A DNA stretch of 64,000 nt, taken from JANXVR01 sp034667405. GTDB lineage: Bacteria; Actinomycetota; UBA4738; HRBIN12. Below, piece by piece: positions 1-8,419 of the stretch; position 1 is the stretch's first letter, and the number at the start of each line of letters is the position of its first letter. Location of the stretch: positions 1 to 64,000 of the forward strand of contig JAXDJX010000014.1 of NCBI GenBank assembly GCA_034667405.1, read 5' to 3'. A model generated the notes under the pieces. That model saw only the letters and a program-made list of their open reading frames with translations. It did no database searches and had not been told where the DNA came from. Made by a program: the position numbers and the translations under genes.

Positions 1-2
1 TC

Positions 3-230
3 TTGTTCGACGGCCACAACGGTTTCGTCAGCGGGGCGGGCAAGATCGATGTCGTCCGACGCCTGCGCGAGATGGTTGCAGCCGGTCACCGCCCATCACC
101 CGCCGATGTAGAGGCGTACGTTGACGCAAGTCCCGAAGTGTGGAGCGGCGGCGGCGCAAGGCTCCGTCGCTACTACGAGGGAATCCTCGATGGGAAGCGG
201 TTCAAGGACTACAGAGGTCAAAACATCTAG
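3..230 (+). CDS. hypothetical protein, 3' part (partial)
   Basis: The reading frame is already open at the window edge and ends at a TAG at 228-230, so this is the C-terminal part of a gene that probably begins upstream. The visible 75 residues are charged and helical, with a conserved-looking end (YYEGILDGKRFKDYRG). I do not recognise the family. No signal peptide or membrane segment is visible. A TTG at position 3 could be an internal codon rather than the start. Confidence 0.45.
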   Translation: MFDGHNGFVSGAGKIDVVRRLREMVAAGHRPSPADVEAYVDASPEVWSGGGARLRRYYEGILDGKRFKDYRGQNI

Positions 231-299
231 GAAACCGATTGGATTCGATCTTTGGCCCGCGACGCGCCGGGTGCATCCGAGCGTGCTACGGTCCCAAGG

Positions 300-473
300 A
301 TGGCGGAAAGCCAAGACCTACACCACGATTGTCCGGTCCACGGATTGGCGATGGTGCCGAGCGGCGAACACGAGCCTGGCGTCCTCGGCCAACAGGGCTC
401 GGCCATGTATCCGGTCCTAAAGTGCCCTGAGGCCGGCTGCGGCGAGACCTGGACCGCAGGACCTTCTGAGTAG
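300..473 (+). CDS. small zinc-ribbon-like protein
   Basis: A 57-residue protein starting at the ATG at 300. It has a CPVH pair (Cys11, His14) and a CPEAGC pair (Cys42, Cys47) with an aromatic residue after it, which looks like a small zinc-binding ribbon. The frame is open further upstream to about 252, but that stretch is arginine-rich and unlike the rest, so the inner ATG is preferred. Function unknown; it could be a nucleic-acid or protein-binding adaptor. It lies between two decayed or partial genes and has no clear operon partner. Confidence 0.45.
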   Translation: MAESQDLHHDCPVHGLAMVPSGEHEPGVLGQQGSAMYPVLKCPEAGCGETWTAGPSE

Positions 474-659
474 GGGCCCGGAGGGGGCATCCGTTCCACT
501 AAGTCTGCTCGTTGCGTGCCCGTCTATCTGAACCTCGGCCCCACGTGCGGCGGGCCCTCTGTGTTCTTTGGGAGATCGCCGAGAACCTGGCCGAGCACGC
601 TTTGAGCGCGAGCCGCCTCCTTCCCGGGCGCCCCCTAGATGTCCTCCAGAGGAGCCAAG

Positions 660-1011
660 TCAGCGCTTCTTCTTCGGCATCTTCGGCTCTTTCGGGGGGA
701 GTTCCTCGGCGTAACCGAGGGAGCGCGCCACACGCTCGCGGACGCGCGCGGGTTTCTTGCGCCACGCGCCGGGGAGCACGACGTAGTCGCGCTCGGGCGT
801 CCAACCATCGGCTCGAACGCGCTGCCGCCGGCCTTCATGACGGTCTTCCGGTCGGCCTCGGGGAGCCGAGGTCTGATCCGAAGATGCCCATGAACATGGT
901 TGCCGTTCACGACCGCCGAGAGCTGGCCGAACATCGGACGCGTATTCACGGCGGGATGCTCCGCTCCATCGACCCGAAGAACGCCTTTCTCTCCTCATCC
1001 GGCTTCGGCAT
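660..1011 (-). pseudogene. TfoX/Sxy N-terminal-domain protein, multiply frameshifted
   Basis: Pieces of one TfoX-like protein lie in order but in different frames. The start (MPKPDEERKAFFG) is at 1011. It is followed by TRPMFGQLSAVVNGN in a second frame, MFMGIFGSDLG in a third, then RLPEADRKTVMKAGG and FEPMVGRP back in the second. The tail (ERDYVVLPGAWRKKPARV) runs in another frame and ends at the TGA at 660. The order and spacing match intact actinobacterial TfoX-like proteins, which I recognise from memory. At least four indels are needed to join the pieces, so decay is more likely than one sequencing error. Confidence 0.75.
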
Positions 1012-1362
1012 CTCCGAGGGGCCTCACTGGCCAACCCTAACCCAGGCGCGTCGAGCGGGCGATCCGCAGGCGCTACCCACCAGACCGGTGTTTCGCGGGA
1101 TGGAAGAGACTGCCGGCTCCAGGGAAGGTGCTGGGCGCACTAAATGCGATTCTGCCCGAATTCGTCACCCCGAGAAAGGGCAGCGGGGCGTACTAATCGA
1201 TCCTCCTGAGACGTCGCGGTCAGATCGGGGGGTAGGGAATCCGCTTAGTTCACGTCATCGTCCCTTAACTCTGTCCGCCCGCCCCGTTTCCCGGGTCTTG
1301 CCTTGTGTCGCCACGTCCGCGGATTCCTACGGGTCGCAGTGTTGAAGGCAGCCGAGGGCGGC
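1012..1362. other. intergenic stretch with an orphan open frame
   Basis: No intact gene is visible here. On the plus strand, 1041-1196 is open and reads like a protein tail (for example WKRLPAPGKVLGALNAILPE), but it has a stop just before it and no usable start codon. It may be a remnant of a lost gene. I cannot assign it to a family. Confidence 0.4.
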
Positions 1363-2819
1363 TCAAAGTGTGGCCCAGAAGTTCGTGGGGAAGTCGGGCG
1401 GCATCGGGTCGCACATTGCCTGAGTTCGCGTCCGCATCTTGGCTATAACGCTTGGGTTCCTTCCCGCAGCGTTGCGGAGTTCGTATGGATCCTTGACGAG
1501 GTTGTAGAGCTCTTCGAACCCATCGGAGTAGACGGCGTACATCCACGTGGGCATGCGGACACCGCAGAAGGAGGGTGTCGTGGTCTTCCCGTCGTACATG
1601 TGCTCCAAGAGAATCGCCTGACGCGAACTGAACGTTCCTGTGCCTGTCAAGAGAGGCAATAGCGACTGGCCGTCCAGATGTGAACCGAACATGGGGTCGT
1701 CAGGAGTAATACCCACCAGGTTGAAGATCGTCGGCGCGAGATCGACATTGGCCACCAACCGGTTCACGGTTGCCGGCGTGACCTGCCCGGGCATCTTCAC
1801 GATCATTGGGACCCGGATAGACCGTTCGTAGGGAACCTCCTTCGCGGTCCATCGTTGATCGCCATAGGCCAGTCCGTTGTCCGAGGAGAAGATGAACATC
1901 GTGTTGGCGAGCTCTTCGGAAGACAGAGCAGCCTCGAAGCGCCCAACCGCCCGATCGATCGACGCCAAGGCGGCGTACTGCAGGTCGTAGTAGTGCTGGA
2001 CCTGCGTCGCATTCAAGAGGTGGCGCTCCTGGATGTATGGGGGCTTGTCAGATACGTCCGCCTCGTTGAATGCGGGAGTGGAGAAGCTGGTCGAGGCGGT
2101 CACGCCCTCATCCCCCGGCGCCGGGGTGGTCGGACGATGGGGACCGAACGGGGTGAAGTAGAGGAAGAAGGGCTGAGCGTCTGTCTGCTCGGCCAGGAAG
2201 CTCACGGCCTGGTCGGCGATCACGTTTGTCGAGTACTCGCTCGGGTCGCTGCCGTACTGGACCGCGTGGTAGTGCCGTCCGTGTTGAATGTCCCATCGGT
2301 GAGGCCGTAGTTGTAATAGGCAGTGGGAGAGGCAAACACGTGGACGTCGGTCCATCCAGAGATAACTGGTGGCCCCTCGGCGCCAGGCGCGGGTGCATAG
2401 TTGTTCAGGTACTTCCCGTAGAGACCCGTGCGATACCCGAGATCCGTCGAGAGGTGATAGGCGATCGTTCTCGGTTCGTTCCCGTTCTGGGTGAAGGCGG
2501 CGTAGCCTCCGTGGGAGGGGACCGCCTCGTCTCCGTTCGTCCAGACCCCCGTGTGCCCGGAGTAAAGCCCCGTGAGGATCGTTGATCGAGAGGGGCAGCA
2601 GAGGGGATTGGAGACGAAGGCATTGGTGAACGTCGTTCCGGAGGCGGCTAACCCCTGGACGTTGGTCATCTGCTGGAGGGTGTTGATGGTCTGGTCGTCG
2701 GTGAGGATGATGATGATGTTCGGTTTGCTCGGATCGATGCCGGCGTGAGCCACACCGGGAAGCATGATGGCCCCCAAGCTCCCAAGGAACACGATGATGA
2801 GGAGGAGAGAACGCTTCAC
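1363..2819 (-). pseudogene. secreted sulfatase (type I), single frameshift
   Basis: Arylsulfatase-family enzyme that would hydrolyse sulfate esters outside the cell. The GTG at 2819 follows a Shine-Dalgarno site (AGAAGGG) and opens a signal peptide (residues 1-26). ILTDDQ (Asp41, Asp42) supplies metal ligands. CCPSR (residues 74-78) is the C-x-P-S-R signature whose first Cys becomes formylglycine. Near 2272 the frame shifts by one base: the upstream part ends around FNTDGT, and the rest (YHAVQYGSDP, FFLYFTPFGPHRP, FIFSSDNGLAYGDQRW) continues in the next frame to the stop at 1363. Adding one base restores a continuous protein of about 485 residues. It may be a recent inactivating mutation or an assembly error. 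No formylglycine-generating enzyme is visible in the window. Confidence 0.8.
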
Positions 2820-2928
2820 AGCCAGACCCTTCTGTTGATTGGCAGGGATACTCGGCCCCGAGCATCGGGCTGTCAAACCGCCACCTCGGGTTCTCCGACA
2901 CTGCGGTCCGACCAATCAGGCGCGACCT

Positions 2929-3085
2929 GTGAGCGAAGTCGTCGTCGTCATCGGGGCAGGCTCGATCGGTCAGGCCATCGCCCGGCGCGGTCGGCGCTGG
3001 GAAGCAAGTCGTATTGGCTGACCTGCAGCAAAGCAACGCCGAAGCTGCGGCGGGAAGTGATGCGAGACGCGGTCGCCTCGTCTAC
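2929..3085 (+). pseudogene. short-chain dehydrogenase/reductase N-terminal relic
   Basis: Starting at the GTG at 2929, the sequence reads SEVVVVIGAGSIGQAIARR, a Rossmann-fold nucleotide-binding start with the GxGxxG pattern of SDR enzymes. After one frameshift it continues as GAGKQVVLADLQQSNAEAAA, and after another as EVMRDAVASS, matching the second strand and following helix of SDR proteins. Nothing of the catalytic Tyr-Lys half remains. The relic sits in the promoter region between the divergent sulfatase and TolB-like genes. Confidence 0.65.
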
Positions 3086-3128
3086 CCGCCGCCCCCGCAT
3101 GCGGTTCGCAGGGAAATGGAGGAACTCG

Positions 3129-4064
3129 GTGCACGGGCGGCTCTCTAACCGAAAGGGGATTCTTCTTTGTTGTGTCTTGCTCGTGGTTGCCCTGAGTTCC
3201 TCCTGCCTGTCCAACTCTGCGCGGAGCGAAACGCAGCAGTCTGGGTGCCCCCCGAACGTGTCGTCCTGCTGGTCTGCTACAAGACTCGAGGTACTTAGTC
3301 GAAGCGGCCAGGTTAGGCGAAACCTGAACCTGCCAAGCGGCTTCTACACGAACCCGGCATGGTCTCCCGACGGCGGTTCGATTGCCGTCCTCGCCAAGGA
3401 GGGTCTGGTGGTCGTTGATCTTGCGACCTTAGACGTGAAGGTCCTCGAACCAGTTGGACCGCTAACGATCCTAAGTCACCCGACCTGGTCGCCAGACGGC
3501 GGGTCTATCGCGTTCGCACAATCATCTGATTCTTCGGGTTCCGGGCCCCCAGCACCAGATCACATCAAGGTGGTTGATGTTCACACGAAGAAGACTAGGG
3601 ATCTCGGGGAAGGATTTCAGCCTTCCTGGTCGCCCCAGGGGCAATGGATCGCCATCAACGCATCTGGCCAGATCTGGCTGATACGTCCCGACGGAAGCGG
3701 GCGTCATGCGCTAGGGGTCCGGGGCTTTACTACTTCGTGGTCACCGGATGGGAAGACGATCGCCTACGACGACCTTGCTGACGGCCGCGACGGTATTTTC
3801 ATCATCGATTCAGCAGGCGGCAAAGAAGCCACGCTTCGGGCTCCGGGAGCTATGCCGGCGTGGTCACCCAGCGGGGACCAGATCGCATATCTGTCCGGCA
3901 CATTCCTGGACATGACGATCATGCGCGCAGACGGTGCTGACCCTACGCTGTTCAGTCGGCTCCCAGTCGACTCATTCTCCTGGTCGCCAACGGGGGCGTC
4001 ACTTGTGGTGGCGGTCATTGTCGGCCAGAGTTTCGCCCCAACACCGCCGCCTCAGAACGAATGA
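3129..4064 (+). CDS. TolB-like WD40/PD40 beta-propeller lipoprotein
   Basis: Predicted exported protein of 311 residues. The chosen GTG start is preceded by GGAGG at good spacing; the frame is open further upstream, but only through SDR-relic DNA. A hydrophobic segment (residues 11-22) ends at SSSC with Cys26, an imperfect lipobox. Six PD40-type motifs follow (WSPDGGSIA twice, WSPQGQWIA, WSPDGKTIA, WSPSGDQIA, WSPTGASLV), indicating a six-bladed propeller as in the TolB C-terminal domain. Such isolated propellers usually act as extracytoplasmic binding or scaffold proteins. No Tol-Pal genes are nearby, so a role in that system is unlikely. Confidence 0.8.
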   Translation: MHGRLSNRKGILLCCVLLVVALSSSCLSNSARSETQQSGCPPNVSSCWSATRLEVLSRSGQVRRNLNLPSGFYTNPAWSPDGGSIAVLAKEGLVVVDLATLDVKVLEPVGPLTILSHPTWSPDGGSIAFAQSSDSSGSGPPAPDHIKVVDVHTKKTRDLGEGFQPSWSPQGQWIAINASGQIWLIRPDGSGRHALGVRGFTTSWSPDGKTIAYDDLADGRDGIFIIDSAGGKEATLRAPGAMPAWSPSGDQIAYLSGTFLDMTIMRADGADPTLFSRLPVDSFSWSPTGASLVVAVIVGQSFAPTPPPQNE

Positions 4065-4902
4065 GGTTCTGGGACCCTTAGCCGAACATGGTGGTCATGG
4101 TCATCGTTGCTTGCATCTCCATGCTCTAGAGAATGTGCCACCGCCCAGCCCACTGGTGCCGATCGTTAACGAACTAGGGAACCGTGCCACTGATTCTTGA
4201 GGGCCTGCCTCCCGCCCGGGTCGACCCACGAGGTGGTTCAGAGTACCCCGCCCCCTTGGAGGACTAGAGGGTCCCCCCGAGGATGGGCTCGATGGACCGG
4301 TCGCTCTGGTGTTGAGACTTGATCATGTCTTCCCCCAGGAGCCGACTTCAGGACAGACACCTGTGCCGTCGCACCCGCGTTTGCGCCCTCAGCTGCTCCG
4401 CACGCAGGGGCCTCCTGCGTCTCCTTCCCGTTCACCGATGAGGTCTCGGAAGGGCAGGACCATTGCGTGATCCTCCATGTTCCAGTGTCTGATGCTGAGT
4501 TCGGGACCGATGACGACTCGTCGCGGCTGTACGAGATCGAGGAGCACATCACGACCACCCGCGGGCCCCTTGTCAGATCGCGTGGCGAACCGTCGCCGCC
4601 GTTAGACAATATGCATGACACCATCAAGCAAGCGGTGCCGACGCTTTTCGCCTGCAGCAATCTGAAGATGTGGCTCGCAGTCGGTCGTGCGACGCCGGGT
4701 CAAGGCTTCTTTCTCAGCCGCTTCTCGGCAGGGAACCTCTGCCGCCTTCCAGCACGACGTATCGGACGCCCCGGTGTGCCGTTCGCTGAGGTGAGCTAGA
4801 GCAGCGAAACATCCGTCTGCGACGCGGCGCCGAGCGCCGCAGTCAAAGCAGGGCTCGTTCGAATGGCTCGTTTTGCCGGGGCGGCACGGGATCGAGCTGC
4901 TT
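4065..4902. other. gene-poor region with a probable gene fragment
   Basis: No intact gene is visible. A plus-strand frame is open from about 4326 to 4799. Its middle part (from a GTG at 4467) reads HVPVSDAEFGTDDDSSRLYE, which looks like the start of a small conserved actinobacterial protein family in which the residues EFG are followed by acidic residues. The continuation expected for that family is absent, so this is at best a fragment. The region leads into the relic attachment site at 4903-5292. Confidence 0.35.
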
Positions 4903-4926
4903 GTTGACAGCCAAGTTGACAGCCAA
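4903..4926 (+). repeat. tandem 12-bp direct repeat, possible integrase arm site
   Basis: Two perfect head-to-tail copies of GTTGACAGCCAA (4903-4914 and 4915-4926). An 11-base copy (GTTGACAGCCA) recurs in the same orientation at 5143-5153, on the other side of the tRNA-like core and just before the integrase stop codon. Short direct repeats flanking a core are how arm-type binding sites of lambda-type integrases are arranged; the function here is inferred from position. Confidence 0.6.
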
Positions 4927-5025
4927 GCCGTCGGACTTACTCGGACTTCCCGGCCCTTTTGGGATGGCGAGTCCTTCTTGTCAGCAATGTTCTGGACGAA
5001 CCGGGACGTCCTCGGACAAGTCCAC

Positions 5026-5074
5026 ATGGACTGTTGATCCGCAGGTTGAGAGTTCGAGTCTCTCCCCCGGAGCC
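5026..5074 (+). tRNA. tRNA-Asn(GTT) 3' half only (attachment-site core)
   Basis: The stretch can be folded as the 3' half of a tRNA: anticodon loop CTGTTGA with anticodon GTT (5033-5035), variable bases, then a T arm with GAGAG/CTCTC stem and TTCGAGT loop (5048-5064). It continues into acceptor strand CCCCGGA, discriminator G and CC. The 5' partner strand (TCCGGGG) and a D arm are absent upstream, so this is not a functional tRNA. A tRNA 3' segment lying next to an integrase end is typical of the identity segment in a phage or ICE attachment site. Confidence 0.7.
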
Positions 5075-5142
5075 TCGTCTTTGCAGGTCACAGTTGCGAT
5101 GATTCTTTTGGCCGATCCACCTATGGGCGCCGTGAGAGCCAC

Positions 5143-5153
5143 GTTGACAGCCA
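5143..5153 (+). repeat. third copy of the GTTGACAGCCA repeat
   Basis: An 11-base copy of the unit duplicated at 4903-4926, in the same orientation, directly beside the stop codon of the integrase relic. It lies on the opposite side of the tRNA-like core from the other two copies. Confidence 0.55.
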
Positions 5154-5154
5154 T

Positions 5155-5292
5155 TCATCCGTTGAACAGGTCGTCGAGAGCTTGGATCGCCTCTCGCCTG
5201 CGCTCAGGCGACGTCTGCGTGTAGTGCTTCATCGTTGTGCTCTGTTGAGCATGTCGTAGCACTTGCTTCTCGGTGTCGGGGTGGATGCTCCG
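5155..5292 (-). pseudogene. phage-type tyrosine integrase, C-terminal relic
   Basis: The minus strand encodes 45 residues ending at the TGA at 5155: it contains TEKQVLRHAQQSTTMKHYTQ and then ERRREAIQALDDLF. This is the end of a tyrosine recombinase: LRHA carries the late active-site His and HYT carries the tyrosine nucleophile (codon at 5221-5223). An in-frame TAG at 5293-5295 cuts off anything further upstream, and sigma-factor sequence follows within 70 bases, so the catalytic Arg regions are lost. The gene end faces the tRNA-like core, as is usual for element integrases next to attP. Confidence 0.8.
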
Positions 5293-5362
5293 CTAGCCAT
5301 GACCCGGCGCCGCTTCTTCCTGGACCGGTAAAACAACCAAGACCCAGACGCGTCACTATCAC

Positions 5363-5833
5363 GTGACGGGAGAGACGAAGATCGCCACTGGGCACGACTT
5401 CGAGCGCCTCTACAGAGAGCAGGGCGCGCGGCTTTACCACGCCCTGCTTGGCTTCACCGGGGACAAGGACATCTCGCGCGACGCGGTGGCAGAGGCGTTC
5501 GTGCGCGGGATCTCTTCGACCAGCGCGATCCGGAACCCCGTGCCCTGGTTGTGGCGGGTCAGCTTTCGGGTCGCCGGGGATGAACTCAAACGCCGGGGTA
5601 AGTTCGCCCAACTCACGGACTCGGAACAAGCACCGCCCGAACCGCCGGAACTGTTCGCTGCGCTGGCTCGGCTGTCGGAGCGACAGCGGGCGGCGGTGAT
5701 CCTGCACTACTACGCCGGGTACTCACTCAACGAGATCGCGGTGATCCTTGGGATGAAGAAGGGAACGGTCGGGGTGCATCTGCATCGAGGCCGCGCTCGT
5801 CTCAAGCAGGTATTGGAGGCAGAAGATGGATGA
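5363..5833 (+). CDS. ECF-type RNA polymerase sigma factor
   Basis: A 156-residue sigma-70 family protein of the extracytoplasmic-function type. Region 2 spans about residues 10-75 (FERLYREQGARLYHALLGF, then the NPVPWLWRVSFRVAGD helix). Region 4 spans about 100-150 (LSERQRAAVILHYYAGYSL, then KGTVGVHLHRGRARL as the helix-turn-helix). The GTG at 5363 has no good ribosome-binding site, so the transcript may be leaderless. The end overlaps the next gene by 8 bases, implying translational coupling with its membrane partner. It begins 70 bases from the integrase relic, so it may have arrived with, or been placed beside, an integrated element. Confidence 0.88.
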   Translation: MTGETKIATGHDFERLYREQGARLYHALLGFTGDKDISRDAVAEAFVRGISSTSAIRNPVPWLWRVSFRVAGDELKRRGKFAQLTDSEQAPPEPPELFAALARLSERQRAAVILHYYAGYSLNEIAVILGMKKGTVGVHLHRGRARLKQVLEAEDG

Positions 5834-6590
5834 CCTCGCCACCACGCTACGGCCCATCGATCGGAACGCGGCACCCGATCTCTGGGAAGAGATCAGCCAT
5901 CGTGTTGATCGGGTCGGCTCGGCCGAGGTGCCAAGGGTGGGGCGTGAACCCGGCATCCGTCCTCGGGCCTCACGGCTCGTAACGATCTTGGTCGCACTCG
6001 CTGTCGGAGCAGCCGGCTCCCTGTTCGTCGTGAGGGCGTTCGACGGGTCCACGCCACCGTCGCGGTCGTCCGGCGCAGGGCCCTTGCAGTCGCCGGCATT
6101 CCAGCAGGGGTGCGACAACTCGGTCGACGGCAACCTTCCCCCCGACTGGAAGCGCGATGCGGTCATCAGCGGACCGGTCGCCTTCGTGTGGCTGCCCAAC
6201 GCCCCGCTCGTCCCTGCTAGCCCTGGCAGGGAGCAGCACGCGGGCGTCTCGAAGGTGCTGATCTTCGTCAAGAGAGGATGGCGGGTGACGGTGTCGATCG
6301 CACAGGCCGATCGAGGCGAGGCTTCCCTGCTCTATGCGGCGCCCACCGCGACCCAGGGTCCAAACGGGAGCTACCGACTCGACCAAGGACACGATTCGGT
6401 GACCTTCACCGCCTGCACCGGCGGTGCGCCGTCATGGGCCACCGCCACCCAGTTCGCCGGCGGCGTCTTGGCCGTGGGTCCGATGTGTCTGCACCTCATC
6501 GTTACCGGAACCGGTGATGGCGAGTACTCAGAGACGGTGGCCGCTCCGCTCGGGCAAGCAGCGACCTGTTCTCGAGCATCCACCCGGTAG
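5826..6590 (+). CDS. membrane-anchored partner of the ECF sigma factor (putative anti-sigma)
   Basis: A 254-residue protein starting at the ATG at 5826 behind GGAGG, within the end of the sigma gene. Residues 1-50 are cytoplasmic and acidic-to-basic, one transmembrane helix lies at about 51-69 (LVTILVALAVGAAGSLFVV), and about 185 residues face outside. This topology and gene order fit an anti-sigma factor that holds the sigma factor at the membrane. The HxxxCxxC zinc motif of ZAS anti-sigma domains is not visible in the N-terminus, so the assignment rests on context. The outer domain is not recognisable. Confidence 0.65.
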   Translation: MDDLATTLRPIDRNAAPDLWEEISHRVDRVGSAEVPRVGREPGIRPRASRLVTILVALAVGAAGSLFVVRAFDGSTPPSRSSGAGPLQSPAFQQGCDNSVDGNLPPDWKRDAVISGPVAFVWLPNAPLVPASPGREQHAGVSKVLIFVKRGWRVTVSIAQADRGEASLLYAAPTATQGPNGSYRLDQGHDSVTFTACTGGAPSWATATQFAGGVLAVGPMCLHLIVTGTGDGEYSETVAAPLGQAATCSRASTR

Positions 6591-6782
6591 CCCAGCGGAA
6601 GGCGAAGGCGGTAGCAGTCGCCGTCTGGGAGGTCTTCTCTATTGGTGGCTTCGTGGCGTCATACGGGCCTACGTGAACGGCCTGGTACATAAGGCGATCT
6701 TGCTCCGTCATCGCGGTAGATACGTCTCCGAATCTAGGTTGGTGGCCGGGACAGACCAACCGTCGTGTCAGAATCCTGGCGC

Positions 6783-7199
6783 ATGAGCGACGAGTGGTTC
6801 TTCCGACTGGCTAGGTGGGCGCTTCGGTTAGTCGCCGCCCTCTTGCTTTTCGGGGCGACCATCGCCGCCTATGTCTCGGCGTCGTCGCTTCCCACAGATC
6901 GCCAAGGGGCGGCTCACCTGGCCTACTGGTTCGCGGCCCTCGCGGCTCTGGTGATCTGGACGGTGCTCCGACTGACGGTGTACCGCCACCCCGTTGACGA
7001 CGGCGGGAACGTTGACAGAGATAAGGCGACGCGCCAGCGGCTCAACAGGCAGTTCTCCGCGTTGTTGGGCCTCGTCGTCGTATCGATGTCCTGGCCCCTT
7101 ATCTCCTGCTTGCTGCTCGGCATCAGCGGCGGCCTTATGGCCGCAGCGACCCTCTACCCGGCGATGTTCCTCGTGCGGACCAGACCGATCCTGAGCTAG
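6783..7199 (+). CDS. small integral membrane protein
   Basis: A 138-residue protein with four hydrophobic segments: about 14-35, 45-65, 90-105 and 110-132. The linker between the second and third is charged (YRHPVDDGGNVDRDKATRQR). The ATG at 6783 is preferred; an in-frame GTG lies at 6765. No good Shine-Dalgarno site precedes either. I do not recognise the family. It lies downstream of the sigma/anti-sigma pair in the same direction with about 190 bases between, so it may be a separate unit. Confidence 0.6.
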   Translation: MSDEWFFRLARWALRLVAALLLFGATIAAYVSASSLPTDRQGAAHLAYWFAALAALVIWTVLRLTVYRHPVDDGGNVDRDKATRQRLNRQFSALLGLVVVSMSWPLISCLLLGISGGLMAAATLYPAMFLVRTRPILS

Positions 7200-7345
7200 A
7201 AGTGGGGCGGACGAGGCCGGGCAATCCCGTGAAGGATGCCCCCGAGACGGCGATCAAGGCGTCCGCCACCGGGTCGGAGATGGCGCTGACGACGACGTGC
7301 CCTACAACCTTCACGCTCTGGCGCTCATGGAGGACAATCCGGCCG

Positions 7346-8004
7346 ATGTCTGAGTTCGAAGCTCTACTAAGGAAGGTCGCTGAAGGCTGACCGAGGCCGA
7401 GATCGAGGAGGCGATGGCAGCGATTGGGAAGCACGCAGAGACCGCGCAAACGCGCTTCGACGTGGCACGCGCTCCTGAATCGACCGACGCCGCATGGCTG
7501 AACTCGACACTCACCCTGCGCGGTACCGAGGCATCGGCCCGCCTCACGATCCCCGCCCGCACGAAAGACCTCGATACCTCCGAAGTCCGCTCCCTCGTCC
7601 ACGGCGTAGGTGGTGCGCTCGACGCTGCTGTCGGTTGCATCGGCAAGCGCGACGGCTCCGCGATCACGGAGAGCTCGCACCATGATCGCCGAGATGCTCA
7701 TGGCGTTCGAAACGCTGGCTCGCGAAATTCAGGGCACCTATCCGGTGCCGCCTCCACCGTCACCGAAGCTCCCCAATCTTGCGGAGCGGCGGATGTCGGG
7801 CTTCGAGGCAATATCGCTGGTGGCGCACGCCGGAGCCTTCGCTGTTGCCCTTGCATCACGATTTGGGGGGCGGGCGGGCCGACCGCTCTTGCATTGTGCG
7901 TGGTCCTTCTGGTCGGATTAGCCTGGCCCGTCTATCGGATAAGGACACGACCGTTCCCGGCGTGGAGACCATTTGAGGGGGCGCTCCATAGCGCTTCGAG
8001 GTGA
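7346..8004 (+). pseudogene. decayed gene(s) in alternating frames
   Basis: Coding-like segments follow one another in alternating frames. They are MSEFEALLRKVAEG (7346-7390), then LTEAEIEEAMAAIGKH onward to about 7680 in the next frame, then MIAEMLMAFETLAREIQGTY to about 7860 in the first frame, then a hydrophobic helix (LALCVVLLVGLAWPVY) and tail to 8004 back in the second. Read together they could be one or two small genes, the last a membrane protein, with at least two or three indels. No family is recognisable. A Shine-Dalgarno-like GGAGG precedes the ATG at 7346. Confidence 0.35.
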
Positions 8005-8098
8005 TGGTCGGCAGACGGTGATGGGCGATCGCTCTCACTAAGGCCGACCCTAGTCTCTGGCTAACCCTGTGTGGATCGCCAGAGGCTGCGCGCAGGAA

Positions 8099-8419
8099 CT
8101 ACTTTCCCCGGGCTGCGATCACGATGACAACGACGATGACGATGGTCGCGACAGCGAAGACAACTAGGAAGGTCTGCCGCAGGGATCTGCGCGCTAGGAA
8201 CGCGGAGGACATCGCCACCAGACCGATAAACGCGGAGCCCGAGATGCATACGACGCCGATCGCGCTGTGTCCCCCGCCGAAGAGTAGGAAGAGTGCTACG
8301 CCAATCACGATGCCGACCGAGGCTGCGATGAACCGTTGCACGGCTTGTTCGGGGGTCAAGTCAGCTGGCGAGCGAAGGGGCACGACGGTTTCTCCTCGGT
8401 ATTCCAAGTCTCGCAACAT
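8099..8419 (-). CDS. small membrane protein with three transmembrane helices
   Basis: A 106-residue protein whose ATG at 8419 follows GGAAGG with five-base spacing; longer starts lack a site. The N-terminus is soluble (MLRDLEYRGETVVPL), then three hydrophobic helices lie at about 31-47, 51-70 and 80-102, ending in ARGK. Family not recognised. It is isolated between decayed DNA on both sides, transcribed opposite to the preceding cluster. Confidence 0.6.
   Translation of the reverse strand: MLRDLEYRGETVVPLRSPADLTPEQAVQRFIAASVGIVIGVALFLLFGGGHSAIGVVCISGSAFIGLVAMSSAFLARRSLRQTFLVVFAVATIVIVVVIVIAARGK

Noticed and set aside
512..1345. Long plus-strand open frame of 277 codons
   Set aside because: It runs antisense to the TfoX pseudogene, is arginine- and serine-rich, and has no Shine-Dalgarno site or family resemblance.
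2260..2285. Programmed frameshifting in the sulfatase
   Set aside because: No slippery heptamer or downstream pseudoknot is apparent, and sulfatases are not known to use recoding, so a mutation or error is simpler.
4937..5158. Minus-strand frame containing GGETRTLNLRINS
   Set aside because: This is a translated tRNA 3' arm, a well-known false protein pattern, not a gene.
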